Source: Pseudomonas sp. B21-015 (GTDB lineage Bacteria; Pseudomonadota; Gammaproteobacteria; Pseudomonadales; Pseudomonadaceae). Taken from it: DNA of 64,000 nucleotides. Positions within the stretch are counted from its first letter, which is position 1. Every line of letters begins with the position of its first letter. The position numbers were made by a program, and so were the translations under genes. Below the pieces are notes generated by a model. The model did not search any database, had not been told where the DNA came from, and worked only from the letters and a program-made list of their open reading frames with translations. This document shows, in pieces, positions 8,921-19,851 of this stretch. The stretch spans positions 6,527,182 to 6,591,181 of the forward strand of contig NZ_CP087196.1 in assembly GCF_024749285.1 (NCBI RefSeq). The letters are read 5' to 3'.

Positions 8921-9816
8921 GGCAGCGTCCCGGCTTTTGAGCCGCTCGTCATGGGTTTGCGCGCAATGATCACCTGGCTCTTGGGCATGAACTGATCGAG
9001 CATCTGCTTGATCGCCAGGCCATCAGGTTGCGCCAGCAGGTCTTGCCAGGTTTTCGCCCAGCTCTCCATCAGCGGCGGATACGGCGCCTGAATCCGATCC
9101 CGCACCGCGCCGCCCAGGTCGCGCCCGGCCGCGCGCTCGCTGGCCCAGAAGAAGATCATGCCCATCACCCAGAAAAACCCGGTGGCCTGGCGATGTTCGA
9201 TCACCAGACTGGCGCCCTCCACCAGCGCGGCGAAGCGTTCCGGGGTAAAAATCTGTACGTGATTGGGTGACTGGAAATAGCTGGCCGGCGCGATACCCTG
9301 CTGCAAGTGCTCGCCCACCGGTGCCGGCACGCTGAGCAGATACTGCGCACCGGGACGACCCATGCGCACCAGCTCGGCCATGAACGGCTCGGGCCGGTCG
9401 ATGTGTTCGAGCACTTCCATGCACACCACTTTGCTCGCGCAACCATCGGCCAGCGGCAACGGCAGGCTATTGCTGACCAGCCCCAGTCCTGGCTTGTCCG
9501 TCTGCACTTCCACTTGCCGGGCCAGGTCACGGACCTTGTCGTGTTCACTGTCGGTAAAAATCACCGACGCGCCCTGACGCACCGCAAACAACGTCGCAAC
9601 GCCTTCGCCGCAACCGACATCCAGCAAGGTGTCGTTCGCGGTGATGGCAAAGCCCTTGAGCAGTTCACCGCTGTCGCCCGAAAACCAGCCGTCGAGCATG
9701 GCGTCGTGCAAGCCGACATCTCGCGGCGACACGCTGCCTTGCGCCACCGGTGCCGGCACAGGCACCGGTTCGGGTTTTGTCGCCGGACGCAGCCAACTCA
9801 TCAATGCGCGGATCAT
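8917..9816 (-). CDS. Class I SAM-dependent methyltransferase, LPS locus (second paralogue)
   Basis: The 299-residue protein has motif I LLDVGCGEG (about residues 64-72) and the same flanking features as its paralogue at 6933-7772, including GLHDAMLDGWF and PKSQVIIARKPM. The N-terminus is Pro/Val-rich (PEPVPVPAPV) and probably flexible. ATG and stop overlap with its neighbours by 4 bases on both sides. The duplicated pair suggests either successive methylations or two positions on the same sugar. Confidence 0.85.
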   Translation of the reverse strand: MIRALMSWLRPATKPEPVPVPAPVAQGSVSPRDVGLHDAMLDGWFSGDSGELLKGFAITANDTLLDVGCGEGVATLFAVRQGASVIFTDSEHDKVRDLARQVEVQTDKPGLGLVSNSLPLPLADGCASKVVCMEVLEHIDRPEPFMAELVRMGRPGAQYLLSVPAPVGEHLQQGIAPASYFQSPNHVQIFTPERFAALVEGASLVIEHRQATGFFWVMGMIFFWASERAAGRDLGGAVRDRIQAPYPPLMESWAKTWQDLLAQPDGLAIKQMLDQFMPKSQVIIARKPMTSGSKAGTLP

Positions 9817-11117
9817 GCCTCGGGGGTTTCCACGGCGGACGCAGTGCAGGGTTCGAACAGCCGGGCCAAAAATCCTTTCAGTCGCTGTTCAGCGGTTGCC
9901 TGGCTGCAGAAGTTCTGCAGGCTGGCCACCGCGTGGGTGGACATCCTTGCATAGCGTTGCGGGTCGTCCCGGGCCACGTCATAGCTGGCCCGATAGGCCG
10001 TGCATAACGAGGCCCAACTGGTGATGTAACGCAGGGTGCGAAACGCCTTGCGCGGGTCATGGGGCCAGGCCGTCAGCTCATCCGTGGAGTCGATGAGGAA
10101 AGCATTGTCGGCGTCCAGGTAATCGATCATCGCCGTGGTGCGCGGTGCCACCGCCGGTTTGCCGCACGACATGAATTCCATCAGTGGCAGGCACTGGCCC
10201 TCGCCGTAAGAAGTGTTCACCACGTAGCTGGTTGCTTGCACCAGACGCTCGTAGTCCGCATCCGCGAGGTAGCCGTAAATCAGCACGATGCGGCAGCGAT
10301 AGGACTGGTTTTTGTACAAATGGTGAAGGATATCGGTCAGCGCTTCTTCGGCATCGTGATGCGTCAGTTTGAGCACCAGCGTTGCGTCTTCTACTTCGCG
10401 GAAAGTCACGCAGAAGGCACTGAGCATGTCTTCCCAATTCTTGCGCCCGTCGCCGGGGTTGAACACCGACGTGTAGATCACACCGTCGAGCACCAGCTCT
10501 TGTTCACGGACGGGCGCCTGAAAGTCGATGCCCTTGCCGGCACGCAAATGCGCAGGCCCAAAGGCTCGCAGATCAAGTTGACGACTGTCGGCCAGCAAAC
10601 CTTTGATCTTCAAGCGCACCTGGCAGGCCAATGGCTGACGCTGCAATTGCGCACCACGTTCGGCAAAGCGATCCCACACCGGCGCCGGTACCGCGACGAT
10701 CGGATAGTCGGCGCCCATGGCTTCGCGCACGGCATTGACGGTGTAGCTGGAATGGGTGATTGCCGCACCGCACGCACGCAACACGGTGCGCCAGTCATTA
10801 CGCGGCTCGCCGGCGAACGGTTCGTTGGGAATGGTGCTGAATTCCCAGGCAAACACCGCCAGGGTCGGACAGGCGAAATGCACAGGCGTGCGATGGGGCG
10901 GCGAGAACGACAGGAACACGCAATCTTCGCCACGGGCCAGGCAGTCGAGGTACAGGGCATCGACTTCGGTTTGCGGGTCGCTGACTTCCACCACCCGACC
11001 CAGTCGCTCCAGCACCGGCCGATACTCCTTGAGCACGAAGTAGTAGCTGTACTCCGAACGGCCCAGGTTCTGGGCAATGGTGCGCTGGTTGGTTTCCGAA
11101 TGAATGATGATCAGCAT
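9813..11117 (-). CDS. Glycosyltransferase (GT4-like), LPS modification operon
   Basis: The 434-residue protein has a GT-B-type C-terminal half with VFNPGDGRKNWEDMLSAF (about 210-230), a retaining-GT E-x7-E-like segment in GEGQCLPLMEFMSCGKPAV, and a downstream nucleotide-site region. Its N-terminus contains LGRSEYSYYFVLKEYRPVL, which recurs almost identically in the next gene. It overlaps the methyltransferase by 4 bases and the upstream glycosyltransferase by 7. It probably adds residues to the non-reducing end or core of the A-band polymer; donor and acceptor cannot be read from sequence. Confidence 0.85.
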   Translation of the reverse strand: MLIIIHSETNQRTIAQNLGRSEYSYYFVLKEYRPVLERLGRVVEVSDPQTEVDALYLDCLARGEDCVFLSFSPPHRTPVHFACPTLAVFAWEFSTIPNEPFAGEPRNDWRTVLRACGAAITHSSYTVNAVREAMGADYPIVAVPAPVWDRFAERGAQLQRQPLACQVRLKIKGLLADSRQLDLRAFGPAHLRAGKGIDFQAPVREQELVLDGVIYTSVFNPGDGRKNWEDMLSAFCVTFREVEDATLVLKLTHHDAEEALTDILHHLYKNQSYRCRIVLIYGYLADADYERLVQATSYVVNTSYGEGQCLPLMEFMSCGKPAVAPRTTAMIDYLDADNAFLIDSTDELTAWPHDPRKAFRTLRYITSWASLCTAYRASYDVARDDPQRYARMSTHAVASLQNFCSQATAEQRLKGFLARLFEPCTASAVETPEA

Positions 11118-12676
11118 GAGGCGTTATCCGTCACGGCCGTTGCCGGCAGCACGTGCGGCGCCAGCTCGAAAAAGTCCGCCAGGCGCTGTTGCACCGGGGC
11201 GAAGGCGCAGTAATCGTGCATGCGCCCGACCGCGGCGTGAGACATGCGCTGGTACTCCAGCGGCTGTTCCCTGGCGATCCGGTAGCTGTTTTCGTAGGCC
11301 GTTTTCAACGACCCCCAGTCCGGTCGATAACGCAGGGTACGGTAGATGATGCGGGTGTCCTGGGGCCAGACGGTCAGCTCTTCGCTGGACTTGACCACAA
11401 ACGCCACGCGCTCATCGATGTAATCCTCCATGGCCGTGTGGTCCGGGGCGATCACCGGTTTGCCGCTGGCCATGAACTCCATCAGCGGCAGGCACAGGCC
11501 CTCGCAGCGCGAGGCGTTGACGTAATAACTCGCCGCCTCATAGAGCCGGGCATATTGCGGATCGTCCAGGTAACCGTGCATCACCACCACCCGACAGGCG
11601 AACGGCGACAGCTGCGCCAGCAAGGTCATCAGCTCGGCGTAGTAGGACGACAGATCGCTCTGGGTAATCTTCAGCACCAGCGTGGCGTCCTCGGTTTCCC
11701 GGAATGCCCAGCAAAATGCGCTGATCAGTTGATGCCAGTTCTTGCGCCCGTCCTTGGGGTTGAACACGGTGACGTAGACCACGCCATCGACCTGTGTTTG
11801 AACCTGTTCCGTCGTGTCCGGCAGGTCCACCGGTGCCGGTACATGGACCGGCACCGACTGCGGACCGGCAATGGCCGGGAGGTATTTTGCGAGCCTGGAG
11901 TGAGCCGGAGCGGACAGCAGATCGCGAATCCCTTCCCAGTACCACTGGCTCAGAAAATGTGTGCGATGGACCGGTACCTGTTGCGCCTTGCCCAGGTCCA
12001 GCACCCACAGGCGCAGGTAGTGCCTGGCGATGACGAAGCGACGTCTCAGGGTCAGCGGCGGCGGCCGCAAGGCATCGAGTTCGGCCTGCTGCTCCGGGGT
12101 CAACGGCGGTGGAATCAGCGAGTCGGCGGACAGTTCGAGCGTGCGGGTATCGAAGATGCAGCCCTTGATGTCGAGGGTCGAACCGGCATTGACCGGTACA
12201 CTGGTATGTCGGCTACGGATGGCCGCGAAGTTTTCCCACAACGGAGTCGGCAAGACCAACACCGGAAAGTCTTCGCCCATGGCCCGACGGATCGCCCGGG
12301 CGGTATGACTGGAGAGCGTGATCACCCGGCCCTGGCGCGCCAGCATGTGGGTCCAGTCCTGCCGTGGATCGTTGTCCCACTGCTCATCGGGAATCGAATC
12401 GAACTCCCAGGCCACCACGCAGATCGTCGGGCATTCAAGGTCGTTCGGGGTTTTCTGCGGCGGGGTGAAGGACAGGAACAGGCTGTCTTCGCCGGCGGCA
12501 AGCAGTTGCCTGTAGAGGGGGTCGACCTCGGCGGTGGAGGACACCACATGCACCCGCCCCAGGCTTTCGAGCACCGGGCGATAAGCCTTGAGCACGAAGT
12601 AATAACTGTATTCGGGACGACCGAGGCTCTGGCTGATGGAGCTGTCGTTGACGTCCGAGTAAAGAATGAAATTCAT
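11111..12676 (-). CDS. Glycosyltransferase (GT4-like), longer paralogue, LPS modification operon
   Basis: The 521-residue paralogue of the preceding gene shares LGRPEYSYYFVLKAYRPVL near the N-terminus, NPKDGRKNWHQLISAF and CEGLCLPLMEFMASGKPVI. An insertion of roughly 85 residues in the middle (about 195-290, rich in Arg, Leu and Trp) accounts for its extra length. The ATG at 12676 is chosen because it aligns with the paralogue start (MNFILYSDVND against MLIIIHSETNQ); an in-frame ATG also exists at 12700. It is the first gene of the minus-strand operon and is divergent from rmd. Confidence 0.83.
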   Translation of the reverse strand: MNFILYSDVNDSSISQSLGRPEYSYYFVLKAYRPVLESLGRVHVVSSTAEVDPLYRQLLAAGEDSLFLSFTPPQKTPNDLECPTICVVAWEFDSIPDEQWDNDPRQDWTHMLARQGRVITLSSHTARAIRRAMGEDFPVLVLPTPLWENFAAIRSRHTSVPVNAGSTLDIKGCIFDTRTLELSADSLIPPPLTPEQQAELDALRPPPLTLRRRFVIARHYLRLWVLDLGKAQQVPVHRTHFLSQWYWEGIRDLLSAPAHSRLAKYLPAIAGPQSVPVHVPAPVDLPDTTEQVQTQVDGVVYVTVFNPKDGRKNWHQLISAFCWAFRETEDATLVLKITQSDLSSYYAELMTLLAQLSPFACRVVVMHGYLDDPQYARLYEAASYYVNASRCEGLCLPLMEFMASGKPVIAPDHTAMEDYIDERVAFVVKSSEELTVWPQDTRIIYRTLRYRPDWGSLKTAYENSYRIAREQPLEYQRMSHAAVGRMHDYCAFAPVQQRLADFFELAPHVLPATAVTDNASC

Positions 12677-13086
12677 GGCATTCCACGATGAGGCCGCCAT
12701 CCCGGCAGCCTCACTCTATGACGGCGAAACCACGGATCGAGTCGGCGTTTGCCCGCCCTCGTCCATCGTCTTCGTGCCCGTCTACGTTCTTGTTTTAGTG
12801 GTCAGGTTTCGCGGAGTTTCAGACAACCCTGCCGAACCCCGGGCGATCGTGACGAGGGGCATTCTAAACACATCCATTAAGGGTTCGTGAACCGTCCGGC
12901 GAGAATAAATAGGACGGCAAAAACGAGAACTGACCAGTCACGCTGAGAGCTGTTGAAATTGCTGCACAATTGGCACAGATTGGCGACCAAACAACCACAA
13001 CAACGAACTTCGCCTGTCTTTCGACCCAGTAATCCACCCGGTCTGTCAGGCATTTCCGTCAAGCTTGTAGGGAATGGCGAAGTTTT
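12677..13086. promoter_or_regulatory. Divergent control region of the two A-band LPS operons
   Basis: About 410 bases separate the divergent LPS operons and contain no credible gene. The section from 12840 to 13080 is comparatively AT-rich and should hold both promoters. I do not see a strong sigma-70 or sigma-54 consensus. An aagcttgtaggg stretch lies just upstream of rmd. Confidence 0.5.
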
Positions 13087-13107
13087 ATGATCAAGGGGTT
13101 TCGTTGC

Positions 13108-14990
<1,883 letters not shown>

Positions 14991-14993
14991 GTC

Positions 14994-16436
14994 ATGCTGA
15001 TCCCCGTGATTCTTTCCGGTGGTGCCGGGACCCGTTTGTGGCCGGTGTCTCGTGAAGGCCATCCCAAGCCGTTCATGGTTCTGCCCGATGGTCAGTCGCT
15101 GCTGGGCAAAACCTATCGACGTGCGGCCGGTTTGCTCGATGGCTGGGGCGATATCGTCACGGTGACCAACCGCGACTACTACTTCCAGAGCAAGGATCAC
15201 TATCAGGACGCACGCCTGGAGCGCCATCGCGGGCATTTTCTGCTCGAACCGACGGGTCGCAATACGGCCCCGGCCATCGCGGCGGCGGCCCTTTCGCTAC
15301 AAGCCCTGCACGGCGACGAAGCGATCATGGTGGTGATGCCTGCCGACCATCTGATCCTCAACGAAGACGCGTTGAAGAGCGCGGTCGAGCACGCCGTGAC
15401 GCTGGCCAAGGCCGGTCATCTGGTGACGTTCGGCGTCGTGCCGACAGCCCCGGAAACCGGCTTCGGCTACATCGAAACCGGTGTCCCGCTGGACGACAAA
15501 GGCGCCGCCAAGGTGCAGCGCTTCGTCGAAAAACCCGACCTGCAAACCGCCACGCATTATCTGGAAAGCGGCAATTTCCTGTGGAATTCGGGGATGTTCT
15601 GTTTCTCGATCGCCACGCTGCTGGCCGAGTTGCACCTTCATGCGCCCGAGCTGCTTGAACAGGCTCGGGCCTGCATGGCGGCCAGCGCGCCGCTGGAAAC
15701 CGGTGGTTGCCTGCAACAGGAGCTTTCGCCGACCCATTTCGCCAGGATCACCGACATCTCCATCGACTACGCCCTGATGGAACGCTCCGACAAAGTGGTG
15801 GTGGTGCCGGCCGGCTTCGACTGGAGCGACATCGGATCCTGGGGCGCGGTGGCGGCATTGGTGCCGGCCGATACACAGAACAATCGCGCCAGCGGCGATG
15901 CGATCTTCATCGACAGCCGTGACAACTTCGTCCAGAGCGAAGACCGGTTGGTAGCCGCAGTGGGTGTGGATAACCTGATCATCATCGACACCGCCGACGC
16001 GGTGCTGGTGGCCCACGCCGGCCGCGCCCAGGACGTGCGCCGGGTAGCCCGGCAACTCAAGGACAAAAAGCACGAAGCCTATCGCCTGCATCGCACGGTC
16101 AGCCGCCCCTGGGGCACCTACACCGTGCTCGAGGAAGGCCCGCGCTTCAAGATCAAACGTATCGTGGTCAAACCCGGCGCCAAGTTGTCGCTGCAAATGC
16201 ATCATCACCGCAACGAACACTGGGTGGTGGTCGAAGGAATGGCCAAGGTCACCAACAACGGCGCCGGTTCGCACCTGGTGGCCAAGAACGAGTCGACGTT
16301 CATTGCCGCCGGGCACAGGCACCGCCTGGAAAACCCCGGGGTGATCGACCTGGTGATCATTGAAGTGCAAAGCGGCGAATACCTGGGGGAGGACGATATC
16401 GTTCGCTTCGAAGACCAATACGGCAGGACGGTTTGA
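14994..16436 (+). CDS. wbpW: Bifunctional mannose-1-phosphate guanylyltransferase / mannose-6-phosphate isomerase
   Basis: The 480-residue type II PMI-GMP enzyme supplies GDP-mannose for Gmd. The N-terminal guanylyltransferase has the signature SGGAGTRLWPVSR followed by HPKPF (residues 8-28). The C-terminal cupin carries the isomerase metal site in KLSLQMHHHRNEHW (about 399-412). It is a paralogue of AlgA and PslB; its place between gmd and wzm identifies it as WbpW. Its stop is followed at once by the wzm start. Confidence 0.94.
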   Translation: MLIPVILSGGAGTRLWPVSREGHPKPFMVLPDGQSLLGKTYRRAAGLLDGWGDIVTVTNRDYYFQSKDHYQDARLERHRGHFLLEPTGRNTAPAIAAAALSLQALHGDEAIMVVMPADHLILNEDALKSAVEHAVTLAKAGHLVTFGVVPTAPETGFGYIETGVPLDDKGAAKVQRFVEKPDLQTATHYLESGNFLWNSGMFCFSIATLLAELHLHAPELLEQARACMAASAPLETGGCLQQELSPTHFARITDISIDYALMERSDKVVVVPAGFDWSDIGSWGAVAALVPADTQNNRASGDAIFIDSRDNFVQSEDRLVAAVGVDNLIIIDTADAVLVAHAGRAQDVRRVARQLKDKKHEAYRLHRTVSRPWGTYTVLEEGPRFKIKRIVVKPGAKLSLQMHHHRNEHWVVVEGMAKVTNNGAGSHLVAKNESTFIAAGHRHRLENPGVIDLVIIEVQSGEYLGEDDIVRFEDQYGRTV

Positions 16437-17234
16437 ATGCTGCTGTCCCTGTATCGCTCACTGTGGAGCTACCGGGGTTTCATCCTCGGTAGCGTCAAGC
16501 GAGAGTTTCAAGCGCGTTATCGCAATTCGCTGTTCGGTGCCCTGTGGACCGTGCTCAACCCGCTGTCGATGATCGTCGTCTATACCGTGATTTTTTCCCA
16601 CATCATGCGCGCCCGCTTGCCGGGGGTGGATGACGGCATGGCCTACAGCGTCTACCTCTGCGCCGGTCTGCTGACCTGGGGCCTGTTCTCGGAAATCACC
16701 CTGCGCAGCCAGAACATGTTTCTGGACAACGCCAACCTGCTGAAGAAAATCAGCTTCCCGAGAATCTGCCTGCCGGTGATCGTGCTGTTCAACGCCGGCA
16801 TCAACTTCGCGATCATCATCGGACTGTTCCTGGGCTTTCTGCTGATCAGCGGCCGCCTGCCGGGCATGGCCCTGCTGGCGTTGCTGCCGCTGATGGCGTT
16901 GCAAGTCATCTTCTGCGCCGGGCTGGGGATGATCCTCGGCGTGCTGAACGTGTTCTTTCGTGATGTCGGGCAATTCTTCGGCATCTGTCTGCAATTCTGG
17001 TTCTGGCTGACACCGATCGTGTACCCGCTGAACATCCTGCCCGAATGGGTGCAGCGGTTGTTGCAACTCAACCCGATGACCAACCTGATTGGCAGCTACC
17101 AAAACCTGTTCCTCTACGGCCAATGGCCGGCCTGGAGTTCGCTGCTGCCGATCTTCGTGACGGGTGTGTTGTTCTGCGTGATCGGGCTGCGGCTGTTTCG
17201 TCAGCGGGTCGGCGAAATGGTGGATGAACTCTAA
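16437..17234 (+). CDS. wzm: A-band polysaccharide ABC transporter permease
   Basis: The 265-residue ABC-2 permease has six predicted membrane helices. The pre-membrane segment FILGSVKREFQARYRNSLFG is typical of polysaccharide exporters, and the helix-rich C-terminus includes WFWLTPIVYPL. With Wzt it moves the finished undecaprenyl-linked rhamnan across the inner membrane. The ATG follows the wbpW stop directly, and its TAA overlaps the wzt ATG by one base. Confidence 0.94.
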   Translation: MLLSLYRSLWSYRGFILGSVKREFQARYRNSLFGALWTVLNPLSMIVVYTVIFSHIMRARLPGVDDGMAYSVYLCAGLLTWGLFSEITLRSQNMFLDNANLLKKISFPRICLPVIVLFNAGINFAIIIGLFLGFLLISGRLPGMALLALLPLMALQVIFCAGLGMILGVLNVFFRDVGQFFGICLQFWFWLTPIVYPLNILPEWVQRLLQLNPMTNLIGSYQNLFLYGQWPAWSSLLPIFVTGVLFCVIGLRLFRQRVGEMVDEL

Positions 17235-18487
17235 TGGGGCACATACGCGTGACCGGCCTGGGCAAGGCCTACAAGCAATACCCCACGCGCTGGAGCCGAC
17301 TGGCCGAGTGGCTGATCCCGTTTTCGCCCATCCGTCATCGCCAGCACTGGGTGTTGCAAGACGTGGCGTTCGAGATCGCTCCCGGTGAAGCGGTGGGCAT
17401 CGTCGGGGTCAACGGCGCCGGCAAAAGTACCTTGCTGAAGATGATCACCGGCACCACCCAACCCACCTGTGGGCAGATCCAGCTCGAAGGCCGCGTCGCC
17501 GCCCTGCTGGAACTGGGCATGGGCTTTCATCCGGATTTTACCGGCCGACAGAACGCGGTCATGGCCGGGCAACTACTCGGTATGCAGGTTGAAGAAATCG
17601 AAACCCTGATGCCGCAAATCGAACACTTCGCGGAAATCGGCGAAGCCATCGATCATCCGGTACGTACCTACTCCAGTGGCATGCAGATGCGCCTGGCGTT
17701 CAGCGTGGCCACCGCCCGGCGCCCGGACATCCTGATCGTCGACGAAGCGCTGTCGGTGGGTGACGCCTACTTCCAGCACAAGAGCTTCGACCGCATCCGC
17801 AGCTTCCGCAAGGCCGGCACCACGTTACTGATCGTGTCCCACGACCGCTCGGCGATCCAGTCGATCTGCGACTCGGCGATCCTCCTGGAAAACGGCCGCA
17901 TGGCCATGCACGGCAAGCCCGAAGCCGTCATGGATTACTACAATGCCCTGCTCGCCGAGCGCGAGGGCCAGACGGTGCGCCAGGAAATGCTCGCGGGCGG
18001 CCAGGTGCAAACCGTTTCCGGCACGGGTGAAGCCGCAATCCTCAGCGTGCGTCTGCTGGATGAGCGCGAGCGCGCCATCGACGCTGCCGAAGTCGGCCAA
18101 TCGGTAGTCCTTGAGGTACAGGTCGAAATCCGCCAGGGCATCGAACGACTGGTGCTGGGTTTCATGATCAAGGATCGCCTGGGCCAGGCCATGTACGGCA
18201 TCAACACCCATCGTCAGGACCTCGCCCTCACTGACCTGCAGGCCGGCGAGCAGGTGACCTACCGCTTTGCTTTCGTCATGGGCCTGGGCAAAGGCAACTA
18301 TTCCGTGGCCCTGAGCCTGTCGCGGCTGGACTCGCACCTGGACCGCAATTTCGAGTGGCGTGACTATGGTCTGGTGTTCCACGTGATCAACAACCGACAC
18401 GAAGACTTCATCGGCTGCTCGTGGCTGGGGGCGAAAACCAGCATCACTCGCACAGCCGAATCGATTGTCTCGGAAAACACCCCATGA
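17234..18487 (+). CDS. wzt: A-band polysaccharide ABC transporter ATPase with C-terminal carbohydrate-binding domain
   Basis: The 417-residue ATPase shows Walker A GVNGAGKST (residues 58-66), signature YSSGMQMRLAFS, Walker B ILIVDEAL and the H-loop LIVSHD. After the ATPase (about residue 245) comes a beta-rich extension of about 150 residues typical of Wzt C-terminal domains. In E. coli O9a-type systems that domain recognises the capped non-reducing end of the polymer. Two methyltransferases in the divergent operon make a methyl cap plausible here. The stop overlaps the wbpX ATG (ATGA). Confidence 0.93.
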   Translation: MGHIRVTGLGKAYKQYPTRWSRLAEWLIPFSPIRHRQHWVLQDVAFEIAPGEAVGIVGVNGAGKSTLLKMITGTTQPTCGQIQLEGRVAALLELGMGFHPDFTGRQNAVMAGQLLGMQVEEIETLMPQIEHFAEIGEAIDHPVRTYSSGMQMRLAFSVATARRPDILIVDEALSVGDAYFQHKSFDRIRSFRKAGTTLLIVSHDRSAIQSICDSAILLENGRMAMHGKPEAVMDYYNALLAEREGQTVRQEMLAGGQVQTVSGTGEAAILSVRLLDERERAIDAAEVGQSVVLEVQVEIRQGIERLVLGFMIKDRLGQAMYGINTHRQDLALTDLQAGEQVTYRFAFVMGLGKGNYSVALSLSRLDSHLDRNFEWRDYGLVFHVINNRHEDFIGCSWLGAKTSITRTAESIVSENTP

Positions 18488-19851
18488 CGCGTCTTCTGGT
18501 GGAATGCACCCACGTGTTCCTGCACCCCAAGGTCAATTCGGGCATTCAGCGGGTGGTGCGTAACGTCGTCAATCAGTTGCCTGAAAGCGTCGAGGGCGTT
18601 GAGTGCATCCCGGTGGTGATGCTCAAGGGCAAGCTCTACCGGGTATTGAGCCTGGCCCCTTTGGACACACCGCTTTTCAATGGGCTGATGGAATTCGGTG
18701 GGCGTCTGGAACGTTTGGCCCATCGTTTCTGGCAACTGCACCAGCGCCTCGACAAGCGCTGCACATCGCGATGGACCCGACGAGCGCTGTACGCGGCCTA
18801 CTGCCTCACAACGCTGGCGGGCTTCAGCGTGCCGCTGCGCCTGATCGATTGGATCAACCAATATCAGCTGCCCAACCGTTGCTCGCCGTTGCAGCATCAA
18901 CCGGGCGATCAGTTAGTGCTGCTGGATTCGTCTTGGCACGCCGACTCCTTCCCATTGATTGAACAACTCAAACGCGAAGGTGTAGGCATTGTCTCGGTGA
19001 TCTACGACCTGATTCCCCTGACCCACCCGCAGTTCTACGACACGCGACTGGTGCAGATTTTCAACGAATGGTTCGACTGGATCACCCAAACCGCCGACGG
19101 CTACGTGGCGATTTCCGCCACCGTACGCGATCAGGTGCGCGAGGAATTGCGTCGTCGAATCGGTCCTGCCAAAGCCGATACAGTGTGGTTCGACTACTTC
19201 CACCTGGGCTCTGAGCTGGACCTGCACGAAGAAGCTGCCGCCGTCGAAGCACGCCTGACACGGCTGTTCGATACCCCGGAACCGGTGTTCCTGATGGTCA
19301 GCACCATCGAGCCGCGCAAAAACCATGACTACTTGCTGGACGCCTTCGAACTCGCCTGGGCCGCGGGCTCCACCGCCCGTCTGTGCATCGCCGGGCGCAT
19401 TGGCTGGAAGTGCGATGCCCTGCTCACCCGGGTGCGCAGTCACCCGCAGCTGAACACCCGACTGTTCATGTTTAACGACCTGAGCGACACCAGCCTCGAA
19501 CATGCCTACTCCCACGCCAGTGCGCTGGTGTTTCCGTCCTACGTCGAAGGCTTCGGCCTGCCTCTGGTGGAAGCCATGCAACGCGGCTTGCCGGCCATGG
19601 GCAGCGACATTCCAGTCTTCCGCGAAATAGGCGGCGAGTTCATGGCGTACTTTGATCTGGCCGAGCCACAAAGCCTGGCCGATCTCGTCACTCGATTCGA
19701 GAGCAGCAGTCAATTCCCGGCAGCCCGCAACGTGACGGACTGGCACTGGATCGGCTGGCGTGAAGCGAGTGCGCAAATGGCCGAACGAACCCTGCGCAAC
19801 CTTGTGCAAACACCTGTGGTGCAAGAGAGGCAACATGCGAATTGCCCTTAA
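18484..19851 (+). CDS. wbpX: D-rhamnosyltransferase WbpX
   Basis: The 455-residue GT4 enzyme has a long N-terminal acceptor domain and the GT-B motifs STIEPRKNHDYLLDAF and EGFGLPLVEAMQRGLP in the C-terminal half. By synteny with the P. aeruginosa A-band locus it is WbpX, one of the three transferases that build the trisaccharide-repeat D-rhamnan. The start at 18484 is fixed by the ATGA overlap with wzt and the conserved opening MTRLLVECTHVFLHP. Confidence 0.9.
   Translation: MTRLLVECTHVFLHPKVNSGIQRVVRNVVNQLPESVEGVECIPVVMLKGKLYRVLSLAPLDTPLFNGLMEFGGRLERLAHRFWQLHQRLDKRCTSRWTRRALYAAYCLTTLAGFSVPLRLIDWINQYQLPNRCSPLQHQPGDQLVLLDSSWHADSFPLIEQLKREGVGIVSVIYDLIPLTHPQFYDTRLVQIFNEWFDWITQTADGYVAISATVRDQVREELRRRIGPAKADTVWFDYFHLGSELDLHEEAAAVEARLTRLFDTPEPVFLMVSTIEPRKNHDYLLDAFELAWAAGSTARLCIAGRIGWKCDALLTRVRSHPQLNTRLFMFNDLSDTSLEHAYSHASALVFPSYVEGFGLPLVEAMQRGLPAMGSDIPVFREIGGEFMAYFDLAEPQSLADLVTRFESSSQFPAARNVTDWHWIGWREASAQMAERTLRNLVQTPVVQERQHANCP

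Noticed and set aside
12960..12990. Possible sigma-54 promoter (ttggcacagattggc) upstream of rmd
   Set aside because: The GG and GC elements are one base too close and the -12 part is poor.
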